DNA of 35,072 bases from UBA3937 sp050951585 (GTDB lineage Bacteria; Bacillota; Peptococcia; DRI-13; DTU073): NCBI GenBank assembly GCA_050951585.1, contig JBMNJI010000004.1, forward strand, positions 1 through 35,072, written 5' to 3'. The position numbers and the translations under genes were made by a program. Shown piece by piece: positions 8,501 through 16,922 of the stretch. A model generated the notes under the pieces. The model had not been told where the DNA came from. It ran no database searches and saw only the letters and a list, made by a program, of their open reading frames with translations. Within the stretch, counting starts at the first letter, position 1; each line of letters starts with the position of its first letter.

Positions 8501-8653
8501 TTATTGCTGTTTTTGACATTCCTGATTACTCACAGTGCATGATGTTTTGCATGCTGATTGGCAAGATGTAACGCACTCTCCGCAACCACCGTTTTTGACA
8601 GTCTGCGCCAGATTCTGTTTATTGACAGTTTGAATATGTACTTTTTTCGTCAT
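8501..8653 (-). CDS. scfA: SCIFF ranthipeptide precursor (six cysteines)
   Basis: This 50-residue peptide starts MTKKVHIQTVNKQNLAQT. Its C-terminal half carries six cysteines in the SCIFF (six cysteines in forty-five residues) pattern: GGCGECVTSCQSACKTSC followed by TVSNQEC. The core is the substrate for the radical-SAM enzyme encoded immediately downstream, which forms Cys thioether bridges. Two ATG codons are available. The one at 8651-8653 is nine bases from AAAGGAGG, while the one at 8657-8659 is only three bases away, so the shorter form is preferred. Leader and core lie in one short chain and no double-glycine cleavage site is obvious. SCIFF peptides are nearly universal in Clostridia. 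Suggested roles in signalling or metabolic control come from the literature and are not shown by this sequence. Confidence 0.93.
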   Translation of the reverse strand: MTKKVHIQTVNKQNLAQTVKNGGCGECVTSCQSACKTSCTVSNQECQKQQ

Positions 8654-8686
8654 CGTCATACGCCTCCTTTTTCCTGAACGCTCTTT

Positions 8687-8715
8687 ATTATATCATGCCC
8701 TTTCCTTCCGGTAAA
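8687..8715 (-). promoter_or_regulatory. Strong sigma-A-type promoter of scfAB
   Basis: On the minus strand TTTACC (8710-8715) and a perfect TATAAT (8687-8692), preceded by an extended-10 TG, are 17 bases apart. Transcription would start about 25 bases before scfA, so scfAB is transcribed independently of the upstream activase gene. Confidence 0.7.
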
Positions 8716-8720
8716 GACAT

Positions 8721-8758
8721 TCTCAAATCGTGCCCTGCCCCATGTGTCTCAGATCGTG
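8721..8758. repeat. Paired 12-base direct repeat upstream of the scfAB promoter
   Basis: TCTCAAATCGTG (8721-8732) and TCTCAGATCGTG (8747-8758) match at 11 of 12 positions and are spaced 26 bases start to start. One copy covers the stop codon of the activase gene, and the other ends six bases from the -35 box of scfAB. They could be tandem sites for a regulator; that is inference. Confidence 0.4.
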
Positions 8759-11700
8759 AGCTCCCCCATCTGATCCGCCGAAAGCTCCAGGGTCGCGTCT
8801 TGGGTCCGGTATGCCTCTTCCCGGCCGGATTGGCTCGCCTCCAGGTTTTCGAAAGCAGTCGCAATCATCAGCTTAATCCTGTTCAATTGATTAACCTCGC
8901 TCGCCCCCGGGTCATAGTCAATCGCCACGAGATTGGTGCCGGGATAAACCCGCTTCAATTCCTTGAGCATCCCTTTTCCGGTGACGTGATTAGGCAAGCA
9001 GGCAAAAGGCTGCATGCAAATAATATTTTTGACCCCTTCCCGAATCAGTTCGATCATTTCGCCGGTCAAAAACCAGCCTTCGCCACTCTGATGCCCTAAA
9101 GACACCACCGTGGAGGCCCCTTTGGCTATTTCCCGAATCCGTTTGGGCGGATAAAACCGTTTGCTCTTCGCAAGCGCCCTCCGGTAAAGCTCCTGATAAA
9201 ATTCCAGGACGAGAATCGCCGCCTGCCCCGCAAGCTTTGACCGCTTCTTTCCTTCTAAATACTCCGCTTTAACGACGGAATCATAAGCACAATAGGAGAA
9301 GAAATCCAGTAAGGCAGGCATTACGGCTTCCGCCCCTTCAGCCTCCACGACTTCTACTACGTTGTTGTTTGCGGTCGGATGAAATTTCACCAGAATCTCT
9401 CCTACCAGTCCTACTTTGGGCTTTTGCACATTGTGGATGGCCAATTGGTCAAATTCGCGCACAATCCCATTTATATTCTTAATGAAAGTGCTTAGTCTGG
9501 CCGGTCCAAGAGATTCTTTGCCAATCTTGACCCACTTCTCATAAAGCTCATTCGCCGAGCCCTTGAATTTTTCGTATGGCCTGACCCGGTATAAAACATT
9601 CATCAACAAATCACCGTAGATGATGGCCATCATGGCCCGATGCATCAGGCCAAAGGTGAGTTTAAAGCCGGGGTTTTTCTCCATCCCGTTCGCATTGATA
9701 GAGATGACCGGAACATGCCCCAGACCGGCATCTGTTAACGCTTTTCTTAATAAACCGATATAGTTGCTCGCCCGACAACCGCCCCCGGTCTGCGAGATCA
9801 TCACAGAGGTGTTCTCTAAATCATATTGCCCGGATTTGAGAGCATTCATCAACTGACCGATGACGATAATCGCCGGATAACAGGCATCATTATTCACATA
9901 TTTCAATCCTTCATCAATCGCCTGCGTATCTATTGAGGGAAGAACGACCAAATTATAGCCGGAGACTTTGAACGCCTCCTCCAAAAACTGAAAATGAATC
10001 GGTGACATCTGCGGAACAAGAATAGTATGCCTTTTCCGCATCTCTTCCGTAAAGACCACCTTCTTATAAAAAGCTTCCCCTCTCTGCTGCCGTTTGTAGC
10101 CGTTTTTCTCCCTTTCCAAAACCGTCGCCTTTAAAGAACGAATCCGAATCCGGGCCGCTCCCAGGTTGTTTCCTTCGTCGATCTTCAAAGCCGTATAAAT
10201 TTTCGATTGGGCATGCAAAATCTCCTGCACCTGATCCGTCGTAACCGCATCAAGACCACAGCCAAAAGAATTCAATTGAACCAGTTCCAGATCATCCTGC
10301 CCGGCCACAAAGCTTGCCGCGGCATAAAGCCGGGAATGATAGGTCCATTGATCGACCACCCGTAAAGGTCTGGCCACTTTCCCCAGATGCGCCACCGAAT
10401 CTTCCGTAAGGACGGCGAGCCCCAATGAATTGATCATCTCCGGAATGCCGTGATTGATCTGGGGGTCAATATGATAGGGCCGACCGGCCAAAACTATCCC
10501 CTTGAGCCCTTTTTCCCGCATCAGGCGCAAAGCCGCCTCCCCCGCTTCCTGCATCTCCTTTTTAAAGGCCGCCTGCTCCTTTTGGGCAAGGGCAACTGCT
10601 TTCTGAATTTCCTGCTCACTAATCCTAATCTTGAGCTTATCCAACGCCTTTAAAGCCGCTGACAAAGCCTTGCCTAAGCTTGCTTCATCATTTAAGGTCA
10701 AAAACGGCTTCAGAAAAAGGATTCCTTGCTCCCTCAGCACATCCACATTGTTTTTAATTACCTCGGGATAAGAAACAACGATCGGACAATTATAATGATT
10801 ATCTGCTTCCTGCTGCTCTTTTTTCTCATAAGTGATACACGGATAGAAAATAAACTTAATCCCTTTTTCAATTAGATTCATGATATGCCCGTGCACCATT
10901 TTGCCGGGATAGCAGACCGATTCGGAAGGAATCGTTTCGATCCCTTTTTCGTAGATCTTGTTGGAGGACCGGTCCGATAGCTCCACCCGAAAACCTAAAT
11001 GGGTAAAGAAAGAAAACCAGAACGGATAATTCTCATAGAGATTTAAGACCCGCGGAATACCCACCGTTCCACGCCGGGCATTAGCCGCATCTAAGGGCCG
11101 GTAGGCAAAAAGCCGCCGGTATTTATCACGATAGAGATTCGGCAGAGCTTGCTCCTGTTGGACCCCGCCTGCTCCTTTTTCACACCGGTTCCCGGAAATA
11201 AAGCTTTCCCCGTTGCGGAATTTATTAATGGTCAGAATGCAGCTGTTGGAACAGCCTCTACAGCGGGTAACCGCCGTCTCCAGGCGGAATTCGTTCAATT
11301 CTGCCGCGTTGACTAAATGGGAAACCGCGCCTCTTTCGTATCTCTCTTTGGCAATCAGGGCGGCCCCAAAAGCGCCCATAATCCCCGCAATATCCGGCCT
11401 GATCACTTCACGCCCGGAAAGGATCTCAAAACTGCGCAGGACCGCATCATTATAAAAAGTCCCGCCCTGGACAACAATCTTCTCCCCTAGTTCATCGGCA
11501 TTTCTTAATTTAATGACTTTATATAAGGCGTTCTTAATGACCGAATAGGATAAACCGGCCGAAATATCGCCAACCGAGGCCCCTTCCTTCTGGGCCTGTT
11601 TAACCTTGGAATTCATAAAGACAGTACAGCGCGAGCCGAGGTCGGCCGGATCTTTCGCCGTCAAAGCCGCGTTCGCAAAATCTTCAATCTTCATCCCGAG

Positions 11701-13077
11701 GGAGCTGGCGAAAGTATCCAAAAAAGAGCCGCATCCGGAAGAGCAGGCTTCGTTTAGGAGGATACTATCGATGACTTCATCTTTAATTTTGAGGCACTTC
11801 ATATCCTGCCCGCCGATATCCAGAATAAAGTCGACCCCCGGGCAGAAGTGCGCGGCCGCTTTGAAGTGAGCTAAGGTCTCAATTTCTCCGATATCTACCC
11901 TTAAAGCAGCTTTGAGTAACCCTTCGCCATAACCGGTTACGGTAGAATTCACAATCTTCGCCCCGAGGGGCAGAACCTGATACAATTCCTTTAAAGCCTT
12001 GACGGTTGATTTAAGCGGGCTTCCGCCGTTACTCCCGTAGTAAGTGTAAAGCAGCGCCCCCTCCCCATCGATCAAAGCTATTTTGGTCGTCGTCGAACCC
12101 GCATCAATGCCTAAAAAACAATCGCCGGCGAAAGTGGCCAGGTCCCTTCTTTTCACCGCATTTTGGCGATGCCTTTCCTTGAAACGAACATATTCTGTAG
12201 GTTCTGAAAAAAGCGCCCCTAAGCTGGTAGTTTCCCCTGTCGCCATGTTTTCAAGGCTTTGCACTTCCTTAAGCAGGGTTTTAAAACAGACCGGCGCCTC
12301 GTTAAGGGAGGACAAAGCCGCCCCAAGCGCTACAAAAAGCTGGGGGTTTTCCGGGAAAACAACCTGTTCCGGGGTCAGTTTGAGGGTTTCGATAAATCTT
12401 TGGCGTAATTCCGAAAGAAAATACAAGGGGCCGCCTAAAAAGGCCACTTTTCCTCTAATCGGTCTGCCACAAGCCAGGCCGCTGATGGTCTGAATGACCA
12501 CCGCCTGCAAGACGGAAACGGCAATATCTTCCCTGGCTACGCCTTCGTTTAAGAGCGGCTGAACGTCGGTCTTGGCAAAAACGCCACAGCGGGCCGCAAT
12601 GGGATAGATTACTTTATACTTCTTGGCCAGCTCATTTAAGCCGCCGGCATCTATTTTCAGCAAGGTGGCCATTTGGTCAATGAAAGAACCGGTACCACCC
12701 GCACAAGTACCGTTCATCCGCTGATCGACCCCATCATTAAAATAAGTGATTTTGGCATCTTCCCCGCCTAATTCAATCGCCACATCAGTTTCCGGATAAT
12801 AGGTCTTCACTGCTTTTGTCGAAGCAACTACCTCCTGGGTAAAAGGCACCCCGATCCGCTGGGCAATGCTCATTCCTCCGGAACCGGTAATCATCATCGT
12901 AACTTTCGTATCCTTAATTATCTTAGCGGCATCCTGCAAGATATCCAGCAATTTTTTCCTGATATCCGCATAATGTCGCTCGTATTTGCTATAGATGATT
13001 TTGTCCTGCTCATTAAGAATAACTAATTTTACGGTTGTAGAACCTATATCAATACCAACATGAAAGATATTGCTCAT
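8749..13077 (-). CDS. Giant two-module acyl-CoA dehydratase activase-related protein (BadF/BadG/HgdC + DUF2229)
   Basis: This 1442-residue protein fuses two ASKHA-fold ATPase activase modules to a C-terminal DUF2229/dehydratase-like region. Module 1 has the ATP-binding DIGSTTVKLV near residue 10, GGEDAK, and the cluster-binding NGTCAGGTGSFIDQM. Module 2 repeats this with DAGSTTTKIA near 323, GGQDMK and NEACSSGCGSFLDTFA. Then come CRGCSNSC, SVCYPGKMVHGH, GRPYHIDP, NSFGCGLDAVTTDQV, NDACYPAI and QTGGGCRASNY, and finally CMQPFACLPNHV. In HgdC-type proteins a dimer-bridging [4Fe-4S] cluster and ATP hydrolysis drive low-potential electron transfer to 2-hydroxyacyl-CoA dehydratases or benzoyl-CoA reductases. 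These long fused proteins are common in anaerobes but their substrate is undetermined. No dehydratase subunit gene is nearby. The start has GAGG close upstream. The gene is intact. Confidence 0.9.
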   Translation of the reverse strand: MSNIFHVGIDIGSTTVKLVILNEQDKIIYSKYERHYADIRKKLLDILQDAAKIIKDTKVTMMITGSGGMSIAQRIGVPFTQEVVASTKAVKTYYPETDVAIELGGEDAKITYFNDGVDQRMNGTCAGGTGSFIDQMATLLKIDAGGLNELAKKYKVIYPIAARCGVFAKTDVQPLLNEGVAREDIAVSVLQAVVIQTISGLACGRPIRGKVAFLGGPLYFLSELRQRFIETLKLTPEQVVFPENPQLFVALGAALSSLNEAPVCFKTLLKEVQSLENMATGETTSLGALFSEPTEYVRFKERHRQNAVKRRDLATFAGDCFLGIDAGSTTTKIALIDGEGALLYTYYGSNGGSPLKSTVKALKELYQVLPLGAKIVNSTVTGYGEGLLKAALRVDIGEIETLAHFKAAAHFCPGVDFILDIGGQDMKCLKIKDEVIDSILLNEACSSGCGSFLDTFASSLGMKIEDFANAALTAKDPADLGSRCTVFMNSKVKQAQKEGASVGDISAGLSYSVIKNALYKVIKLRNADELGEKIVVQGGTFYNDAVLRSFEILSGREVIRPDIAGIMGAFGAALIAKERYERGAVSHLVNAAELNEFRLETAVTRCRGCSNSCILTINKFRNGESFISGNRCEKGAGGVQQEQALPNLYRDKYRRLFAYRPLDAANARRGTVGIPRVLNLYENYPFWFSFFTHLGFRVELSDRSSNKIYEKGIETIPSESVCYPGKMVHGHIMNLIEKGIKFIFYPCITYEKKEQQEADNHYNCPIVVSYPEVIKNNVDVLREQGILFLKPFLTLNDEASLGKALSAALKALDKLKIRISEQEIQKAVALAQKEQAAFKKEMQEAGEAALRLMREKGLKGIVLAGRPYHIDPQINHGIPEMINSLGLAVLTEDSVAHLGKVARPLRVVDQWTYHSRLYAAASFVAGQDDLELVQLNSFGCGLDAVTTDQVQEILHAQSKIYTALKIDEGNNLGAARIRIRSLKATVLEREKNGYKRQQRGEAFYKKVVFTEEMRKRHTILVPQMSPIHFQFLEEAFKVSGYNLVVLPSIDTQAIDEGLKYVNNDACYPAIIVIGQLMNALKSGQYDLENTSVMISQTGGGCRASNYIGLLRKALTDAGLGHVPVISINANGMEKNPGFKLTFGLMHRAMMAIIYGDLLMNVLYRVRPYEKFKGSANELYEKWVKIGKESLGPARLSTFIKNINGIVREFDQLAIHNVQKPKVGLVGEILVKFHPTANNNVVEVVEAEGAEAVMPALLDFFSYCAYDSVVKAEYLEGKKRSKLAGQAAILVLEFYQELYRRALAKSKRFYPPKRIREIAKGASTVVSLGHQSGEGWFLTGEMIELIREGVKNIICMQPFACLPNHVTGKGMLKELKRVYPGTNLVAIDYDPGASEVNQLNRIKLMIATAFENLEASQSGREEAYRTQDATLELSADQMGELTI

Positions 13078-13085
13078 TTAACCTC

Positions 13086-13102
13086 ACAGCAAATGTTGCT
13101 GT
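13086..13102. promoter_or_regulatory. Seven-base perfect hairpin touching the activase ribosome-binding site
   Basis: ACAGCAA-ATG-TTGCTGT lies eight bases before the activase start codon, and its lower arm overlaps the GAGG ribosome-binding sequence at 13082-13087. In the mRNA it could fold and limit access to the start; at the DNA level it could be an operator. Function is inference. Confidence 0.35.
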
Positions 13103-13187
13103 GTTCACCCCCCTCGACTCTTAAAAAAGACCCTGCCTTCAATATGGAGATGCGATATTGCGTTAATTTGGGCTCTATCTATATTGT

Positions 13188-13217
13188 ATTATATTATTTT
13201 TATTACACAATATACAA
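13188..13217 (-). promoter_or_regulatory. Probable promoter of the activase gene
   Basis: TTGTAT (13212-13217) and TATAAT (13188-13193) on the minus strand are 18 bases apart in a very AT-rich stretch, about 110 bases before the start codon. The 5' leader would include the hairpin at the ribosome-binding site. Confidence 0.5.
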
Positions 13218-13249
13218 TCTCTTGAAATGCGTCACGGTTCATAATACAG

Positions 13250-13279
13250 AAAACCCGACTATTCCGCCGGGTGTTTTTT
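13250..13279 (-). terminator. Terminator of the tRNA operon (bidirectional)
   Basis: ACCCG (13253-13257) pairs with CGGGT (13268-13272). It is followed by a T-run on both strands: TTTTC on minus and seven T on plus. It lies just after tRNA-Gly and closes the minus-strand tRNA operon. Confidence 0.6.
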
Positions 13280-13284
13280 TAAGA

Positions 13285-13358
13285 TGGAGCGGGTGAAGGG
13301 AATCGAACCCTCGCCGCCAGCTTGGGAAGCTGGAGTTCTACCATTGAACCACACCCGC
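13285..13358 (-). tRNA. tRNA-Gly (CCC)
   Basis: A 74-base cloverleaf on the minus strand with acceptor GCGGGTG/CACCCGC, anticodon stem CCAGC/GCTGG and loop TTCCCAA, giving anticodon CCC. CCA is encoded. It is the last gene of the cluster. Confidence 0.95.
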
Positions 13359-13409
13359 ATGCTCACATATTATGCTTTCTATCTTCAATAGCGTTAAATT
13401 CTTCTAAAA

Positions 13410-13486
13410 TGGTGGGCGATGAGGGGCTCGAACCCCCGACCTCATGCATGTGAGGCATGCGCTCTAACCAGCTGAGCTAATCACCC
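13410..13486 (-). tRNA. tRNA-Val (CAC)
   Basis: A 77-base cloverleaf on the minus strand with acceptor GGGTGAT/ATCGCCC, anticodon stem CATGC/GCATG and loop CTCACAT, giving anticodon CAC. CCA is encoded. Confidence 0.95.
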
Positions 13487-13541
13487 CCGACAAGCTCCGC
13501 GACCGGAAACTTTGAGCCACCCCGATCGTTGGTTTTGTACC

Positions 13542-13617
<76 letters not shown>

Positions 13618-13785
13618 ATTTCCTAGAGAACATTAATGACACTACCACTTTAATATTATATCAATTATTTCACAAGAAAAAAACTGAAAAACCAATATTT
13701 TGTTCTCACATGTGCTTATCTATTATAACACGTTTGGTCCAAAAATGCTTTTCATAAATTATGGGCTGCTGCTTTAGAAAAATAA

Positions 13786-13863
13786 TGGCGGAACTGACGA
13801 GAGTCGAACTCGCGATCTCCTGCGTGACAGGCAGGCATGTTAGGCCACTACACCACAGTTCCG
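13786..13863 (-). tRNA. tRNA-Asp (GTC)
   Basis: A 78-base cloverleaf on the minus strand with acceptor CGGAACT/AGTTCCG, anticodon stem CCTGC/GCAGG and loop CTGTCAC, giving anticodon GTC. CCA is encoded and is followed by a T-rich stretch. Confidence 0.95.
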
Positions 13864-13880
13864 TACCAAGATTAACTTTT

Positions 13881-13956
<76 letters not shown>

Positions 13957-13965
13957 ATATAATGG

Positions 13966-14041
13966 TGGCGACCCCTATGGGATTCGAACCCATGTTACAG
14001 CCGTGAAAGGGCTGTGTCTTAGGCCACTTGACCAAGGGGTC
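13966..14041 (-). tRNA. tRNA-Glu (TTC)
   Basis: A 76-base cloverleaf on the minus strand with acceptor GACCCCT/AGGGGTC, discriminator G, anticodon stem CAGCC/GGCTG and loop CTTTCAC, giving anticodon TTC. The encoded CCA (13966-13968) is followed directly by a second CCA (13963-13965), so the gene reads CCACCA at its 3' end. Confidence 0.95.
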
Positions 14042-14078
14042 CTATCATGAGAGTGCTAGCTCTCGTAAAGTGAAGGAA

Positions 14079-14154
14079 TGGTGAGCCATCCGCGATTCGA
14101 ACGCGGGACACCCTGATTAAAAGTCAGGTGCTCTGCCGACTGAGCTAATGGCCC
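14079..14154 (-). tRNA. tRNA-Lys (TTT)
   Basis: A 76-base cloverleaf on the minus strand with acceptor GGGCCAT/ATGGCTC (one G-U pair), anticodon stem CCTGA/TCAGG and loop CTTTTAA, giving anticodon TTT. CCA is encoded. It is the first gene of the operon, and its upstream side borders the accessory surface-protein block. Confidence 0.95.
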
Positions 14155-14182
14155 ATATCCAGATTTAACTCCACAAGTATAT

Positions 14183-14212
14183 ATATTAGCATGAGAATTA
14201 ATACTCTGTCAA
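14183..14212 (-). promoter_or_regulatory. Strong sigma-A promoter of the tRNA operon
   Basis: A consensus TTGACA (14207-14212) and TAATAT (14183-14188) on the minus strand are 18 bases apart, about 30 bases before tRNA-Lys. The perfect -35 box fits a stable-RNA promoter. Confidence 0.75.
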
Positions 14213-14277
14213 ATGAACTTTTTGCTATGTTAGTGTTTAAATAAAATTGGTGGCGCAATACACCTGGTTTCCATTAT

Positions 14278-14781
14278 TTAAGGCGCAGCGGGTTGCCTTG
14301 CGGCTTTTTTCTTCTTTTTCTTGCCTCTGTTCGTGCGGATGACAAGCCGCAGCAAAAACAGCCAACCGATGGGAGCGAGAATATGATAGATGATCGCCAC
14401 CTCGCCCATCTCGTCAAATTCACACAGCATGGCGGGCTTGTTGATGTAAGGGAAAAAACCAAGATAACGAATGCGCTCGGAGCGCGTTTCGCCGTCGTCC
14501 AAACTCGGCCACGCCTCGCCGCTTTTGTACAGCACATAGCCCCGGTATTCCTTGCCGTTTGCCATAAACCAATAGCCCTTAGAAATGGTGCGGGAGCGGT
14601 TTGGCTCCGCCTTGGTTTCGTCCAGCCGCGACTCATAAATATCCACCGTACCCATGACGGAATCACCCCATATCGCCAGCACCAGCGTGGAGAGACTTAC
14701 ATAAATGGCATACAACAGCACTGAGTAAATCAGCACGAGAATGACAAGGGGTATTTTCTTGTCCTTTTTCTTCTTTGACAT
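14278..14781 (-). CDS. DUF3592-like membrane protein
   Basis: A 167-residue protein starting MSKKKKDKKIPLVILVLIY at the ATG at 14779-14781, with GGGAG seven bases upstream; an earlier in-frame ATG has no ribosome-binding site. One hydrophobic helix follows the lysine-rich N-terminus (about residues 9-30). A soluble beta-rich domain comes next (GTVDIYESRLDE, SKGYWFMANGKEYRGYVLY), then a second helix (IIYHILAPIGWLFLLRLVI) and a lysine-rich tail. The two-helix, inserted-domain layout resembles DUF3592 proteins, whose function is unknown. It is the last gene of the lipoprotein group and is separated from it by a terminator-like hairpin. The family call is tentative. Confidence 0.6.
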   Translation of the reverse strand: MSKKKKDKKIPLVILVLIYSVLLYAIYVSLSTLVLAIWGDSVMGTVDIYESRLDETKAEPNRSRTISKGYWFMANGKEYRGYVLYKSGEAWPSLDDGETRSERIRYLGFFPYINKPAMLCEFDEMGEVAIIYHILAPIGWLFLLRLVIRTNRGKKKKKKAARQPAAP

Positions 14782-14867
14782 CTCGACGCTCCCTTCATTG
14801 TTGTTCACCTTCCTGATTTTTGCGCCAGCCCACGCCCAACAGATACAGGACGGCCAAAGAGTAAAAC

Positions 14868-14904
14868 GTCGGCGCAACATGCTCCTTTTCTCATGTTGGC
14901 CGAC
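14868..14904 (-). terminator. Strong hairpin after the large lipoprotein gene
   Basis: GTCGGC-G-CAACATG (14868-14881) pairs with CATGTTG-GCCGAC (14892-14904) with a single bulged base. On the minus strand it is followed by GTTTTACTCTTT, a weak U-tract. It fits a (possibly leaky) terminator between the 664-aa lipoprotein and the DUF3592-like gene. The stretch 14785-14865 also encodes, in another frame, a hydrophobic peptide tail (YSLAVLYLLGVGW) ending in a TGA just before the next gene. No acceptable start was found for it, so it may be a remnant. Confidence 0.5.
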
Positions 14905-14927
14905 ATTCTTTATGTTTGGGGCTATTA

Positions 14928-16922
14928 TTACCTGTGACAGGTCATCACGCCCCACTCTTTATCATTGTGATCCCGCATGGAGGCGCTGAACGATGTTCCG
15001 TCAGCGGAGAAGACAAATTTTGCTCCCGCAATATTGGCCTCGCCAGTCGACCACCGCACGAAATAGCTGCCGTTGATGTACTTGCTCCCGGTTTCATCAT
15101 TCGAGCAGACAATTTTATAGTAGGAGCCGTCACCAAAATCCTTTTCATAAGTGACTACGGTCGTCACCTTGATTTCTTTCCCCGTTTCCGTAACATTCAT
15201 GACCCCCGTATATGTTCCGGAATAGTCGACCTTCTTGGTCTTTGTATTTATGATAACGTCCATTTTGGTTTCGACAAAGGGCTTGAGCTTTCCACTCAAC
15301 CCAACCTTGCCGTTCTCCAGGTCCTTTTCTGTTTTGAAGAACTCGACCTTCATCGGAAAGCCTGCCGTTTCGTGGGCGCGCAGAGTGAACTTCATCTGTC
15401 CTTTAGCCTCGCCATCCAACTGGATCGTCCACTCTTTCGCCGTGGTCTTAGCGGAGAGTGGCGCCAGCTTCACATATGCGTTCGCCCATTTGGCCTTCTT
15501 GCCGTCGTCATGATCTTCCTTGAAGTTCAGGGTGTATTCCGTATTTAGTTGCGCGGCGAGACGCTCATAATACTTTTCCCGCTGAATGAGAGTATCAAAA
15601 TACAGATCACGGCTCAGAGACTCGAACATCGCCTGAAGGTAATCATAGAGCTCGGCTTTGAAATTATTTGATATTTTTTCTTGGTCGCTTTTCGACGGCC
15701 ACGGATATTTGGACAGATTGCCGTTTTTGTCATAGGAGTCTATCCATGATTCCCAGTCGCTCCCGGCTACTTCCCAATACTTTTTCACATAGTTGTCAAT
15801 CTCGCCCTTCATTTTGTCGAGCGCCGTCTGCGGAGCGGATTTGTTCGCTTTGTATATCTTCTTGAAGATATCGTACCAATCCTTGACCTTGCGCTTGTTT
15901 TCGGGTCTGGCGTAGTAAGCGTCGTACATTTTCTTTGTGCTTTCGTACTTTGTTTCAATGGCAAAGTTCAGCACATCGGTTAGCGCGATGTCGATCACTC
16001 CGACACCGATATAGGCCACCTGAAATGAATCCAGCAGGTATTCCCGAGCTGACGCCAGATTCAAGGCCAGATTTAAGACGGTTTTCATTCCACTGATTGA
16101 TGCTTCCTTGCTTGTCAGTCCGTTGCTGTATGCGTCATAAGCAAACTGCGTACAGGAGGTGGCGATTCCTAAAACCGTCAACGCGTCACCAAACGGTTTG
16201 CTGACCAGCTCATCATATGCACCTCCAAGCGAGATGAGCGTGGGGATGTTTGTTTCAGCGAACATGGGAAGCGAGTTGTTGGCATCGAGGAACGCCGCCA
16301 CAACATCCTCCTGCCACGACGGACCCTGCTCGACGTAAGTTTTGAGGAGCCCCTCCGCCTGCTTCGTTGTCATGTAAATGGCGTAAGCGTTCACATCGGT
16401 AATGTATTCGTTGCGTTTTCCTTCGTCCCTGACCTTAAACACGCTATAGGTGGAAAGGTGGTCAGTGAGAATATGCACCTTGTTGGCTTCTGCGTCCACT
16501 GTATAAAAAACGTCCTCCCACTGACCGCTCTGCTCGTTGAAATATTTACCGCAGACCGAAAGCAACTCTTCGTCGGCATCAAGCCCCGTGTCGTCATAGG
16601 GTATGGTCAACTCAAGAACTCCCCCCGGCTGGCCGGAGGACAACTTGAAATCGTAGGCGTAGATCTCCACGTCGTTGTCAGCGGGAGCAGGCGTCACCTT
16701 TTGTATGGTGACTTCCTCGCCCGCCTCCAGCAGACAGCCAAAGTCAATCGCCGCCCCGTTCTCCGAAGCTATTGCCGTCTGTCCGTCCTCCACCATGAAG
16801 ACTTCGGCTTTCTGTGCGCTGGAGGAGTTTGCCTGATTGCCTTTTCCACAACCGGTAAGTCCCGCCATTGAGGACAACGGTATAGCGGCTGCAAGCAGAA
16901 TGGCTAGTATTTTTCGTTTCAT
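14928..16922 (-). CDS. Large surface lipoprotein with ZU5-like domain
   Basis: This 664-residue lipoprotein has the signal peptide MKRKILAILLAAAIPLSSMA and the lipobox LTGC, so it is lipidated and sits on the outer face of the membrane. After a serine/asparagine-rich spacer, residues about 60-165 form a beta-sandwich resembling ZU5-type domains in Firmicute surface proteins (GGVLELTIPYDD, a W near the middle, then HLSTYSVFKV). A long alpha-helical region follows (about 170-440, rich in Lys/Tyr/Asp), and then a beta-rich C-terminus. It begins inside the stop codon of the small lipoprotein gene (TAATG), with AAAGGAG nine bases upstream, so expression is coupled. No enzymatic motif is evident. 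The function is unknown; a structural or binding role at the surface is inference. Confidence 0.8.
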   Translation of the reverse strand: MKRKILAILLAAAIPLSSMAGLTGCGKGNQANSSSAQKAEVFMVEDGQTAIASENGAAIDFGCLLEAGEEVTIQKVTPAPADNDVEIYAYDFKLSSGQPGGVLELTIPYDDTGLDADEELLSVCGKYFNEQSGQWEDVFYTVDAEANKVHILTDHLSTYSVFKVRDEGKRNEYITDVNAYAIYMTTKQAEGLLKTYVEQGPSWQEDVVAAFLDANNSLPMFAETNIPTLISLGGAYDELVSKPFGDALTVLGIATSCTQFAYDAYSNGLTSKEASISGMKTVLNLALNLASAREYLLDSFQVAYIGVGVIDIALTDVLNFAIETKYESTKKMYDAYYARPENKRKVKDWYDIFKKIYKANKSAPQTALDKMKGEIDNYVKKYWEVAGSDWESWIDSYDKNGNLSKYPWPSKSDQEKISNNFKAELYDYLQAMFESLSRDLYFDTLIQREKYYERLAAQLNTEYTLNFKEDHDDGKKAKWANAYVKLAPLSAKTTAKEWTIQLDGEAKGQMKFTLRAHETAGFPMKVEFFKTEKDLENGKVGLSGKLKPFVETKMDVIINTKTKKVDYSGTYTGVMNVTETGKEIKVTTVVTYEKDFGDGSYYKIVCSNDETGSKYINGSYFVRWSTGEANIAGAKFVFSADGTSFSASMRDHNDKEWGVMTCHR

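Noticed and set aside
14916..15548. A 210-codon plus-strand frame opposite the large lipoprotein.
   Set aside because: It is antisense to a lipoprotein gene with a clear signal peptide and lipobox, and its composition is not protein-like.
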